64,000 nt of DNA, taken from assembly GCA_902506565.1 (NCBI GenBank), contig LR732703.1:2094125-2158124 (forward strand). Reading direction: 5' to 3'. The notes beneath the pieces were generated by a model. That model saw nothing but the letters and a program-made list of their open reading frames with translations, was not told the DNA's origin and did not search any database. This DNA is from Burkholderiales bacterium 8X. GTDB taxonomy: Bacteria; Pseudomonadota; Gammaproteobacteria; Burkholderiales; Burkholderiaceae_C. Made by a program: the position numbers and the translations under genes. Shown here in pieces: positions 7,649-16,737 of the stretch. Each line of letters starts with the position of its first letter. Position 1 is the stretch's first letter.

Positions 7649-9943
7649 ATGAAATTTCGCTTTCCGATCGTCATCATCGACGAGGATTTCCGCTCCGAGA
7701 ACACTTCCGGTCTCGGCATCCGTGCGCTGGCCCAGGCCTTCGAAAGCGAAGGCTTCGAGGTGCTCGGCGTCACCAGTTACGGCGACCTGAGCCAGTTCGC
7801 GCAGCAGCAAAGCCGCGCCAGCGCCTTCATCCTCTCGATCGACGACGAGGAGTTCACGGTCGGGCCCGACCTCGATCCGGCGGTGCTCAACCTTCGCAAC
7901 TTCATCGGCGAGGTCCGGCGCAAGAACGCGGACGTACCGATCTACATCTACGGCGAGACCAAGACCTCGCGCCACATCCCGAACGACATCCTGCGCGAAC
8001 TGCACGGCTTCATCCACATGTTCGAGGACACGCCGGAGTTCGTGGCGAGGCACATCATCCGCGAGGCCAAGAGCTACCTCGAGAGCGTGCAGCCGCCGTT
8101 CTTCAAGGCCCTGATCGACTACGCCGAAGACGGTTCGTATTCGTGGCACTGCCCGGGGCACTCCGGCGGCGTCGCGTTCCTCAAGAGCCCGGTCGGCCAG
8201 ATGTTCCACCAGTTCTTCGGCGAGAACATGCTGCGCGCCGACGTGTGCAACGCGGTCGAGGAACTCGGCCAGCTGCTGGACCACACCGGCCCGGTCGCGG
8301 CCAGCGAACGCAATGCGGCTCGCATCTTCAATGCGGATCATTGCTTCTTCGTGACCAACGGCACCAGCACCAGCAACAAGATGGTCTGGCACCACACGGT
8401 CGCGCCCGACGACGTGGTGGTGGTCGATCGAAACTGCCACAAGTCGGTGCTGCACGCGATCATCATGACCGGCGCGATTCCGGTCTTCATGAAGCCGACC
8501 CGCAACCACTTCGGCATCATCGGCCCGATTCCCAAGAGCGAATTCGAGCCCGCGGCGATCAAGGCCAAGATCAAGGCCAACCCGCTGCTCGCCCATGTCG
8601 AGGCCGACAAGGTGAAGCCGCGCGTGATGACGCTCACCCAGTCGACCTACGACGGCGTGATCTACAACACCGAGACCATCAAGGGCATGCTGGACGGCTA
8701 CGTCGACACGCTGCACTTCGACGAGGCCTGGCTGCCTCACGCTGCCTTCCACCCGTTCTACGGCGCCTACCACGCAATGGGGAAGCGCAGGGTTCGTCCG
8801 AAGGAGTCCCTGGTCTTCGCAACCCAGTCCACCCACAAGCTGCTCGCGGGCATCAGCCAGGCCAGCCATGTGCTGGTGCAGGATTCGCAGAACCGGGCGC
8901 TCGACCGCGACCTCTTCAACGAGGCGTACCTGATGCATTCGTCCACCAGCCCGCAGTACGCGATCATCGCGAGCTGCGACGTGGCGGCCGCGATGATGGA
9001 GCCGCCCGGCGGCACCGCGCTGGTCGAAGAAAGCATCCTCGAGGCGCTCGACTTCCGGCGTGCCATGCGCAAGGTCGAGGAGGAATTCGGCAAGGACGAA
9101 TGGTGGTTCACCGTCTGGGGTCCGGAGCACCTGGTCGACGAAGGCATCGGCCGCGCGGCCGACTGGATCATGCAGGGCGAGAGCAAGACCGGATCGAAGG
9201 CCAAGAGCGCGCTGCGCAACTGGCACGGCTTCGGCAAGCTGGCGGACGGCTTCAACATGCTCGATCCGATCAAGTCGACCGTGGTGACGCCGGGGCTCGA
9301 TCTCAACGGCAAGTTCGCGCCGACCGGCATTCCTGCCAGCATCGTGACCAAGTTCCTCGCCGAGCACGGGGTGATCGTCGAGAAGACCGGGCTCTACAGC
9401 TTCTTCATCATGTTCACCATCGGCATCACCAAGGGTCGATGGAACACGCTGCTGACCGCGCTGCAGCAGTTCAAGGACGACTACGCCCGCAACCAGCCGA
9501 TGTGGCGGATCATGCCGGAGTTCTGCCAGAGCCACAGTGGCTACGAACGGCTCGGGCTGCGCGATCTGTGCCAGCACATCCATGAGCTCTACGCGCGCCA
9601 CGACGTGGCCCGCCTCACCACCGAGATGTACCTGAGCGACCTGACGCCGGCGATGAAGCCGAGCGACGCCTATGCACACATCGCGCACCGGAAGACCGAG
9701 CGCGTCGAGATCGACCAGCTCGAAGGCCGCATTACCACCAGCCTCATCACGCCCTATCCGCCGGGCATTCCGCTGCTGATCCCGGGCGAGGTCTTCAACA
9801 AGAAGATCGTCGACTACCTGAAGTTCGCCAGGCAGTTCAATGCCGAATGCCCGGGCTTCGAAACCGACATCCACGGCCTGGTCGGCAAGGTCGACGAATC
9901 CGGCAAGAAGCGGTACTACGCCGACTGCGTGAAGGTGGATTGA
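7649..9943 (+). CDS. Arginine/lysine/ornithine decarboxylase (fold type I, AdiA-like)
   Basis: A PLP-dependent decarboxylase that releases CO2 from a basic amino acid to give agmatine, cadaverine or putrescine, serving polyamine supply or acid resistance. The 764 residues are close to the length of inducible bacterial ADC/LDC/ODC enzymes. A receiver-like wing domain (1-130) is followed by the PLP domain, with CPGHSGG near residue 170, HFDEAW, and the Schiff-base lysine in STHKLLAG. The C-terminal domain holds EGRITTSLITPYPPGIP. Overall wording is nearest arginine decarboxylase, but substrate choice among Arg, Lys and Orn is inference. A ggag site precedes the ATG. No antiporter gene adjoins it. 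Confidence 0.92.
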   Translation: MKFRFPIVIIDEDFRSENTSGLGIRALAQAFESEGFEVLGVTSYGDLSQFAQQQSRASAFILSIDDEEFTVGPDLDPAVLNLRNFIGEVRRKNADVPIYIYGETKTSRHIPNDILRELHGFIHMFEDTPEFVARHIIREAKSYLESVQPPFFKALIDYAEDGSYSWHCPGHSGGVAFLKSPVGQMFHQFFGENMLRADVCNAVEELGQLLDHTGPVAASERNAARIFNADHCFFVTNGTSTSNKMVWHHTVAPDDVVVVDRNCHKSVLHAIIMTGAIPVFMKPTRNHFGIIGPIPKSEFEPAAIKAKIKANPLLAHVEADKVKPRVMTLTQSTYDGVIYNTETIKGMLDGYVDTLHFDEAWLPHAAFHPFYGAYHAMGKRRVRPKESLVFATQSTHKLLAGISQASHVLVQDSQNRALDRDLFNEAYLMHSSTSPQYAIIASCDVAAAMMEPPGGTALVEESILEALDFRRAMRKVEEEFGKDEWWFTVWGPEHLVDEGIGRAADWIMQGESKTGSKAKSALRNWHGFGKLADGFNMLDPIKSTVVTPGLDLNGKFAPTGIPASIVTKFLAEHGVIVEKTGLYSFFIMFTIGITKGRWNTLLTALQQFKDDYARNQPMWRIMPEFCQSHSGYERLGLRDLCQHIHELYARHDVARLTTEMYLSDLTPAMKPSDAYAHIAHRKTERVEIDQLEGRITTSLITPYPPGIPLLIPGEVFNKKIVDYLKFARQFNAECPGFETDIHGLVGKVDESGKKRYYADCVKVD

Positions 9944-9962
9944 GCCCGGGCGGCGTGCGACC

Positions 9963-10844
9963 TCAGCCGCCGAGGTCCTCGCGCAGCCGCAGGAACCGGG
10001 CGAAGCGGGGCAGGCCGCTCGCGTTGGTCCCATTGAACCGGTAGCTGATCCAGCTGCCGACCGGCGGCGGCGCCTCCCGCTGCGAGTCGCTGAAACCCGA
10101 GCCGATCTTGAAGCGCCTGCCTTCCGGTGTATCGACCCAGATCGCCCCCATGCGGCCGGCGTGGCGGCCTTTGCCGGGAACGATGCCGACGACGCGTGCA
10201 TCCGCATCGTCATGCGGCTTGACCTTGAGGAGGTCGTTGCTGCGCTCGCCGCGATAGAGCGATGCGCCGCGATGGAGCATCAGGCCCTCGCCGCCGAGCT
10301 TGACCGTCTTGCCGAGGAGCGCTTGCAGCTCTTCATGATGGGTTGCACGCGACTGCGGAACGGCGAGCAGCCAAGGCGCGGCCGGAATCGGCAGCAGCTT
10401 CTTGAGGGCTTCGAGGCGGGTGGTGAAGTCGCCGGGAGAGGAGGGCAGGTCGAACACCATGAACTTGAGCTCGCGCCACGCAGCATCCGAAGGTTGCTGG
10501 CTGCGGACGATCGACACCGTGGTCTCGAACTTGCCGCGGCCGACCCAGAGTTCGCCGTCCATCGGAATCGATGGGAATGCCGCGGTGAACCACGGGGGTG
10601 CCATCACCTTGTGTCCGCCGCGGGTCCAAAGTTGCCGCCCGTCCCAATAGCCGCGGACGCCGTCAAATTTCTCGCTGATCCAGTAGTCGTCCAGGGACAT
10701 GCCGCGCTGGTAGACGGCTGCCAGCATCACGGCGGGTGGGCTCGATGCTGCCGCGGCGGGCGCGGCTTCGGCTGCTCGGCCTAACACGCCAATCAACATG
10801 CACGAGACGGCAAGCGCCCGCACGAGCGTTCTTCGCTTCTTCAT
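9963..10844 (-). CDS. ligE: Periplasmic ATP-dependent DNA ligase (LigE type)
   Basis: A minimal ATP-dependent DNA ligase exported to the periplasm, known in several proteobacteria and linked to competence or extracellular DNA repair. The 293 residues begin with a clear signal peptide (KKRR then a hydrophobic stretch, cut probably near AEA at 25-27). The nucleotidyltransferase core has motif I EKFDGVRGYWDG, with the adenylated lysine at K59, followed by DGELWVGR, a FMVFDLP segment, GGEGLMLH and the DLLKVKPHDDADA motif V. A short OB domain ends the protein. No BRCT or zinc domains are present. It lies 77 bases downstream of the giant protein gene, in the same direction, and is convergent with the decarboxylase. 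Confidence 0.92.
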   Translation of the reverse strand: MKKRRTLVRALAVSCMLIGVLGRAAEAAPAAAASSPPAVMLAAVYQRGMSLDDYWISEKFDGVRGYWDGRQLWTRGGHKVMAPPWFTAAFPSIPMDGELWVGRGKFETTVSIVRSQQPSDAAWRELKFMVFDLPSSPGDFTTRLEALKKLLPIPAAPWLLAVPQSRATHHEELQALLGKTVKLGGEGLMLHRGASLYRGERSNDLLKVKPHDDADARVVGIVPGKGRHAGRMGAIWVDTPEGRRFKIGSGFSDSQREAPPPVGSWISYRFNGTNASGLPRFARFLRLREDLGG

Positions 10845-10921
10845 TTCGTTCTTCCCTTGTTTCGAGTCGGCCTATTCTCCCGGTTCTCGAACCTGCCACG
10901 CGTCGAGCGCGGCCTGCCCTT

Positions 10922-13900
10922 TCAGGTGCCTGGACTCGCCGAAACAGCCAACTTGTCCAGCGTCGCCTGGTGAGGACGAACGCCCTCCAGCTCTTTCAGG
11001 CAGCGAGCGAAGATCGAATTCGGGTCGTCCGAAGCCTGCGCGAACAGCGTCATGCAGGCGCTGAACTTGTCGACGTCGCCTCGACCGCCGAACAGCCTGG
11101 CAGGACTGATATTTCTTTGTTCCCGGGCGTCCAGCACGGCCTGCGTGCATTCCACGAGCCGCAGTTGCCCGAGCGTCGGATCCGCCAGGTACGCCTTGGC
11201 TTCGGCCAGGCCGGTGATTCCGAATCGATCCGCGGTCTGGCTCGATCCCAGGCCCTTCAGTTGCGGGAAGACGTACCAGATCCAATGGCCGGTCTTGAGG
11301 CCGGCCTTCAGCTCGTCGATGGCGTTGCGGTAGGGCTGCCCGACGCGATCCAGGTTGCAGCCGTGATCGTGTGCGGCTGCGAACCTCGCGAGGTCGAATG
11401 GATCCTTGGAGCCGGACGCCGGTGACAACTCGGGCGCTGGTTTCGTTCCGGAGGTGGTCGTGGTGGTCGACTTGTTCATGTTCATGGTCGTGCTTCTCGC
11501 CGCCTTGCTCTTGATCGTGGTCGTGGTCGTGGCCGTGGCCGTGGGCAGGGGCAGCCAAGTGCGGGCTAGCTCAGGCTGCTCAAGCGATTCGAGCAGCATG
11601 GGCACGGCTTTGCTGGCTGCCGCCATCGCGCTGCGCATGGCATCCCAGAGTAGCCAGCGCGCGCGTTCGAGAATCTGGAAGCGAATCTGCTCGTCATCCT
11701 GGAGTTGGCTTGCGACACTTTCCAGACCCCAGTACAGACAGGAATACTCAGCCAGCAACTTGCTCTTCGAATAGCCGGATCCCGCAAGCCTGGCGAAATG
11801 CCGTCGTGTCTTGTCGGACCTCCGCGCAGCTGCCTCATCCTCGAGGGTGTGCAATGCCTCTTCGACGAGCCGAAAGACGACGGGCACCTGACGGTCATCG
11901 AGCTTGAACATGAAAAGCAGTTCGACGCTGCTGAACTTGCACTTGCCTGCAATCGCCTCGGCCAGTGCATCGCGGATGTTGTCGGCGGAGAGCTGCCAGC
12001 CGGTCTGGTCGAGCGAGTCGATCAGGTAGAACACATTGGCCGAGAGATTGTCCCGAACGACGCAGACGCTGTGCTGGGCAAGGTAGTACGGCTGATCTCC
12101 CGCATCGATCGATCCGGAAGCTCGCTCTGCCCCCTGGTAAGTGAAGACCACCGATGTCAGCTTCAGTCCGAACGGAGGCGGGAGCGTGGTCCAGGCCAGG
12201 TTCCCGGTGTTCTTCAAGCTGGCCGTTCCGATGGCGAAGCCCGGCGTGGCAGCCAGTTCTTCGTTCAGCAGCGTCCTGATGTCCGGCAACTCTGCGCGCG
12301 TCGCGTCATCGCCGAATCGCTTCTTGAACCGGCTTGGGGTCAACCGGTAGGCGAAGCCGTTGCGCCACAACATGGTCTGGCTTGCATGCAGGCCGCACCA
12401 GGCCCCGGCCTGCGATTGGTGGCAGATATGCCCGATGGCCGGCTCGTCGCCGCGAAGCCCGACGCCGCCGGCCTGGCCGGCAACGGCCGGCGGAGCCACC
12501 TGCCACTTCGCAGGCGGACTGGCACCGTACGGAACGAACAACGCCGAGCGCTCGTCGAAGTCGACGCTCGCGGTCGACAGGGCTGAAAGAGCTGGAGTTT
12601 GGCTGCTGATCGTGAGCGACCCGGCCGGTGACAGCACGCTGACCTTCGGACCCAAGGCGTGAGTCGCGAGAAGCGCTGAAAGTGCCTGCGTCATCGTGGC
12701 AACTCGCGGAATGCTTTCGACGTCATCCTGCATGGGATCCAGAACGAGGTACTGCCGATAGACAGGTGTGTACGCCAACAGCAGGAAGCGCTCATGAGGC
12801 ACCTGCTTGCTCGTCGGGCGTTTCTGAAGCAAGGCAAGCTCGTCGATCGTGAAGCCCGCCAGCATCACCACGATCGCGGGAGCCTGGTCGAGGCCTGCCA
12901 GCCCACCGGACCAGCTCCATCCTTTCTTGCTCTGGCGGGGCGTCAAGGTGTCGTACCTCAGGCGCAAGCCCTCGGGCAACGATGGGTCGGCTGCCAGGGC
13001 CTGGAAGAACGCATCCGCACCCGACTTCGCGGGGAAGCTGGCGAGGTCGACCGGTCGATTGCCTCGCAGGGCCATCAGCAGCATTTCTGCAGCAGACACG
13101 AAGGGCGCGCCCTCGGGCGCCGTCCTGGCGTGGTAGAGGCAGCGCATTCCGGGCGCTGGTGTCGCCGCGGGTTTCAACGTCGCAAATCGATATCGCATCA
13201 ACACTTCGCATTCGAGCGCCTCGGTGCGGGACAACGCTTCCTGAACGGCTTCCGGCAGACGGGTGGATCGAAGCTGCTCGACCTTGCCGCGCGCGAGGTC
13301 GGTGCAGTGGAACAGGTAACCACGCCGGTCGGGCGCAATCCATGATGACGTCTGGCTGACCATCACGAAGCTGTACGTCGACGGCTCGGCATCGTCGGCC
13401 GGGAACTGAAGACCCACGGCCTCTGCACTGGGCGACTCGATACCCAGCGCCTGCATTTGCGCGTAGAAGTCGGGCCAGGGCGCGGAACGATCGGGCCGTT
13501 GAAGCGTCAGCCGGAAGAGGGGGCTCGGCGCATTCGCATCCGGCGAGCGAACCTCGATCGACTGGAGCCACGCCAGCAGCGCCTTGAACGATCGGAGGCG
13601 CGACTCCGGCGGCGGGTCGATGGGGAGATGCCGAGAGTCCTCGTGGTTCCAGATCATGTTGGCCAGCACCAAGGCTGGACAGGCTGCAACCAGTTCGGGT
13701 TCGGCGAGGCGGAGCAAACGGTCGGGCCCGGTCTTCGTGCGCGGTTGCGTACTCGAAAGCCTGGTGGTCTTGGGTGTGGTGCTGGCGGCCGTCGTGGCGG
13801 CAGTGCCGGTGTCGGTGGCGGTCGTGCTCGTTCCAACCTTCGTCGGCTGGTCATCCGCGATATCGCTGTCTTCTTCCGTACCCGGAAGTTCGGGCAATTG

Positions 13901-16237
13901 GACCAGTGCGTCGAGTTGCTGCCTGGCGTCTTTCAACATTTGCCCGGACTTCGTCGTGTCGAAATAGAAATTGCCGCCTTCGACGACGAGGTACTCACGC
14001 CACCGCGATACCAGAAAGGAGTGCAGCATCTGCTCCTGGTTGTCGCGGTGCACGGTGGTTTGGTCCTTGTAGTGGAAGACGAGGCCGGCGGTGCGTGTCT
14101 CGTCCAATTCTTTTGCGACGAAGGTCTTGAAGATCGTCACGTTCGACAACAGTCTGTCGAGACGAATGAGGTCCGAGTCGTTCAGGATGCTCGAATGAGG
14201 CAACTTGATGTTCTTGGCATCATCTCGTTTTCGCTGCAATGCCTTCATGGCGATGAATTCGTGCGCCGACCGCACGACGAGAAAGGAAGCCAGGCATGCA
14301 AACAAATTCAAGACGTTGCCCGACATGTTGACGATCGACACCACCTTCGCGTAATCACTCGCATTGATGCAGATCAGGGCGCCGGTGGCAATCGACGTAC
14401 CCGCCTTGATGGTAAAAGTGTTTGCGCTGCCGAGGAGCGCCTTTGTGAAATTCACGCCGATCTTGTGCGCAGTCTGCTGTATCGACGTGAGGTTGGTCGC
14501 TGCCTCGGCATGAGCCCTGCGTTTGACAAGTCGCTTGCGATCATCGAGGTTTTCCGGATGATCGATGATGCCTTTGAGCATGATGAATTCGACAGGTCGA
14601 AAGCTGTCGATGTTCTTGAGCAGCGCTTCGACCTTGTATTGCGCCAATTCCACGCTCGTCGTTCGCAGTTTCTCGAAGTGATGCAACATCTCTTCGAGAA
14701 ACGCCGCGTCTTGTGCGTGTTCCGGTTCGAGAAGAGTGGCAATTGCCAGCTGCAACTCATCGAAGCGACTGCGTCCCCGGTGAAACAGCTCCCAGAGCGG
14801 AGACAACTCCCACATCGGGTTGTCTGCATCACGTTCCGCCTCCGGCCGCCACGGGGTCACCAGTTGTCGGCAGACCGCTTCGATCGATTGGTCCGAAAAA
14901 TTTCTTTGGATGATGCCGCACATGGCAGCCTGGTAAACCAGCAGATCATGATCGATCAGGGCGCGGAAGTTGTCCAAGGCAAGACAGATCGGGCCCTTCA
15001 TCAACTGGTCGATCTTCGTCGGGTCGACCCGATGCGGATCGGCACCGGTGAATTCTCCGCGGCCGGTAACGACGGCAATTTGAAACGCCGTGATGATCTT
15101 CTGCTTGTTGTCGCGTCCGAATTGCGCAGTATGCATTCCGGCATAAACGATCGGCTGCAGAATGGTAAACAGCAACCCCAGTCCGCTTCCGATGACCACC
15201 CCCGGAAATGCAGAGCCCGTATGAAATGCGTAGGCGCCCCCGATCAGCCCCGCAACAGGGACCATCATGTTCAAGCTGTTCCTGACCAGCCTTGTCTGCG
15301 TGGAATGCTCTTGCTTCAAGAATTGATCATAAAGAAGCTTGGTCAGCAGTTCGAGCTGTAGGTCCAGCCGGTTCGCACCCGGGGCGTCGGCCTTTGCAAG
15401 TTCGGCTTCGATATCGACACGAAGCCGCAATTGGCCCGCGCTTCCGTCGAGCTTCTTCCAGAGATCGGACTTGATGTCCGGGGCGAAATCCGGCGCCAGG
15501 TTGGTTTGCCTTGCGAGGCCGATTCCCTCGTATTTGCCGACCCAGACGGCGACGTAGATGATGGTGGCCAGCGTGGCGAAGCCGAGGAGCAGCGGCGCGA
15601 CGCCGAGAGGATTCAGATGGCCGCTCGGCGAATCTTGTTCCTCTCCGGTGATGATCTTGAAGATCGGGACCGACAACAACGTGGTCAGGACGATCGCGAA
15701 CGCCGAGAAGGCAGAGTTGATGGCGTTGCCCTGTATGGTTGCGTGCGCGTAGTACTTGCTGGCCAACTTCGCCCGGTCGGAAATCTCGTCCTTCCAATCC
15801 CCGAGGCCCTCGCTGGGCGGGGTGGCAAAACCAAAGGCGACAGCGAGGTCGGTGGCCAGCAGTTCGACCGCGCTCCGCAACTCGGCAATGCTCAACTTCC
15901 CGGCTGCGTACTGATCGAGGACGAATCTGCGCTTGAGGGTATATTCGTCGATCCTCTTTTGGAACAATACGTCATTGACATATTCCCGTCGCCACTTGGT
16001 TCTATCGTTCTCGACCGCGGTTTCGAATGCTTTCGTGTTATTCACGAAATTCTTGATGGCGGCGACGCTCATCTGTTCTGCAAGTCGCTTGAAGCGTTGC
16101 GGTCTCTGCGGCAGGCGGCTTTTCAAAAGAGCGTCGGTTCGTTTTTGCAGTTCTTCGATGTCGATGCTTTCTTTCTCCTTTCCTTTTTGGTCTTCTCTCT
16201 CTGGCTCGTCGATTTCGGGTTTCTTGGATTCCATCAT
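10922..16237 (-). CDS. Giant membrane protein with Josephin-like cysteine protease and DUF1810 domains
   Basis: A 1771-residue multidomain protein that I do not recognise as a named family. N-terminal 1-40 are charged (Lys/Glu). Hydrophobic segments lie near 176-196, 212-234, 323-366 and 612-655, in pairs, so the N-terminal half is membrane-embedded. A Thr/Ala-rich linker (about 802-833) leads to a soluble region. At 1273-1281 the pattern H-x-x-Q-x-G-x-x-C followed by H matches the Josephin active site of ataxin-3 (Q1276, C1281). H1389 (AQHSVCVV) and D1407 (FYLIDSL) fit the remaining triad. A Thr-rich linker (1564-1605) precedes DUF1810 (about 1612-1763; hallmark GHWIWYVFPQ). The ATG overlaps the previous stop (ATGA) behind gaggagg. 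Protease action is inferred, not shown. Confidence 0.85.
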   Translation of the reverse strand: MMESKKPEIDEPEREDQKGKEKESIDIEELQKRTDALLKSRLPQRPQRFKRLAEQMSVAAIKNFVNNTKAFETAVENDRTKWRREYVNDVLFQKRIDEYTLKRRFVLDQYAAGKLSIAELRSAVELLATDLAVAFGFATPPSEGLGDWKDEISDRAKLASKYYAHATIQGNAINSAFSAFAIVLTTLLSVPIFKIITGEEQDSPSGHLNPLGVAPLLLGFATLATIIYVAVWVGKYEGIGLARQTNLAPDFAPDIKSDLWKKLDGSAGQLRLRVDIEAELAKADAPGANRLDLQLELLTKLLYDQFLKQEHSTQTRLVRNSLNMMVPVAGLIGGAYAFHTGSAFPGVVIGSGLGLLFTILQPIVYAGMHTAQFGRDNKQKIITAFQIAVVTGRGEFTGADPHRVDPTKIDQLMKGPICLALDNFRALIDHDLLVYQAAMCGIIQRNFSDQSIEAVCRQLVTPWRPEAERDADNPMWELSPLWELFHRGRSRFDELQLAIATLLEPEHAQDAAFLEEMLHHFEKLRTTSVELAQYKVEALLKNIDSFRPVEFIMLKGIIDHPENLDDRKRLVKRRAHAEAATNLTSIQQTAHKIGVNFTKALLGSANTFTIKAGTSIATGALICINASDYAKVVSIVNMSGNVLNLFACLASFLVVRSAHEFIAMKALQRKRDDAKNIKLPHSSILNDSDLIRLDRLLSNVTIFKTFVAKELDETRTAGLVFHYKDQTTVHRDNQEQMLHSFLVSRWREYLVVEGGNFYFDTTKSGQMLKDARQQLDALVQLPELPGTEEDSDIADDQPTKVGTSTTATDTGTAATTAASTTPKTTRLSSTQPRTKTGPDRLLRLAEPELVAACPALVLANMIWNHEDSRHLPIDPPPESRLRSFKALLAWLQSIEVRSPDANAPSPLFRLTLQRPDRSAPWPDFYAQMQALGIESPSAEAVGLQFPADDAEPSTYSFVMVSQTSSWIAPDRRGYLFHCTDLARGKVEQLRSTRLPEAVQEALSRTEALECEVLMRYRFATLKPAATPAPGMRCLYHARTAPEGAPFVSAAEMLLMALRGNRPVDLASFPAKSGADAFFQALAADPSLPEGLRLRYDTLTPRQSKKGWSWSGGLAGLDQAPAIVVMLAGFTIDELALLQKRPTSKQVPHERFLLLAYTPVYRQYLVLDPMQDDVESIPRVATMTQALSALLATHALGPKVSVLSPAGSLTISSQTPALSALSTASVDFDERSALFVPYGASPPAKWQVAPPAVAGQAGGVGLRGDEPAIGHICHQSQAGAWCGLHASQTMLWRNGFAYRLTPSRFKKRFGDDATRAELPDIRTLLNEELAATPGFAIGTASLKNTGNLAWTTLPPPFGLKLTSVVFTYQGAERASGSIDAGDQPYYLAQHSVCVVRDNLSANVFYLIDSLDQTGWQLSADNIRDALAEAIAGKCKFSSVELLFMFKLDDRQVPVVFRLVEEALHTLEDEAAARRSDKTRRHFARLAGSGYSKSKLLAEYSCLYWGLESVASQLQDDEQIRFQILERARWLLWDAMRSAMAAASKAVPMLLESLEQPELARTWLPLPTATATTTTTIKSKAARSTTMNMNKSTTTTTSGTKPAPELSPASGSKDPFDLARFAAAHDHGCNLDRVGQPYRNAIDELKAGLKTGHWIWYVFPQLKGLGSSQTADRFGITGLAEAKAYLADPTLGQLRLVECTQAVLDAREQRNISPARLFGGRGDVDKFSACMTLFAQASDDPNSIFARCLKELEGVRPHQATLDKLAVSASPGT

Positions 16238-16713
16238 GGCCTCCTCGCCGGTTCGCAATGTGCTTCAAATTCGTCTTGCAACAGAAGCGCCGAAACATGG
16301 CGCGCCTCGATCGCGGCGATCAGATCTCCGGGGCTCGTGGAATCAAGCGCAAACGACTCTGAAAAATGGATGTTGCCGTCTGCATCCAGGCAATACCCGG
16401 AAAGACTGCGAGCACCTAAATTGAAGTTGGATACGAGCAGGCTTCGCAGCAGGAGCTTTAGCCTTTCCGGCGAAGGGCGGCCAATGCAAAAGAACGCCCG
16501 GAAGTTTGCTGGCGAGTGCGCGCGGTTGTGCAGCAACAGAACTTCCACTGATCCGAATACCAATCGCCAGGCTGATTCATTTTCATCTTTTTGTTCGATG
16601 CTGGCGGGTTGATATTGATCCGAACTCGGCAGGCTCCGAGGCAAGCTGGCAACTGTTTTCTCGATCAGTGCGATAAACTGGCCGCGTCGATCTGTTGGGT
16701 GATCCGTTTTCAT
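16234..16713 (-). CDS. CesT/type III chaperone-like small protein
   Basis: A 159-residue soluble protein without signal peptide or membrane segments. It shows the alternating helix-strand plan of CesT-fold chaperones: an N-terminal helix (FIALIEKTVASL), strands such as WRLVFGSVEVLLLHN, and the pattern LLLRSLLVSNFNLG, then SGYCLDADGNIHFSESFAL, ending in a helix (PGDLIAAIEARHVSALLL). The same plan recurs in the gene just upstream. Its stop codon overlaps the start of the giant gene by four bases, so the two should be made in step, as expected of a chaperone and its client. An aggag site lies five bases before the ATG. The fold assignment is by eye and needs profile comparison; no type III secretion gene is in the window. 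Confidence 0.72.
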   Translation of the reverse strand: MKTDHPTDRRGQFIALIEKTVASLPRSLPSSDQYQPASIEQKDENESAWRLVFGSVEVLLLHNRAHSPANFRAFFCIGRPSPERLKLLLRSLLVSNFNLGARSLSGYCLDADGNIHFSESFALDSTSPGDLIAAIEARHVSALLLQDEFEAHCEPARRP

Positions 16714-16737
16714 GGGTTCTCCTGAAGGGGCGACGAC

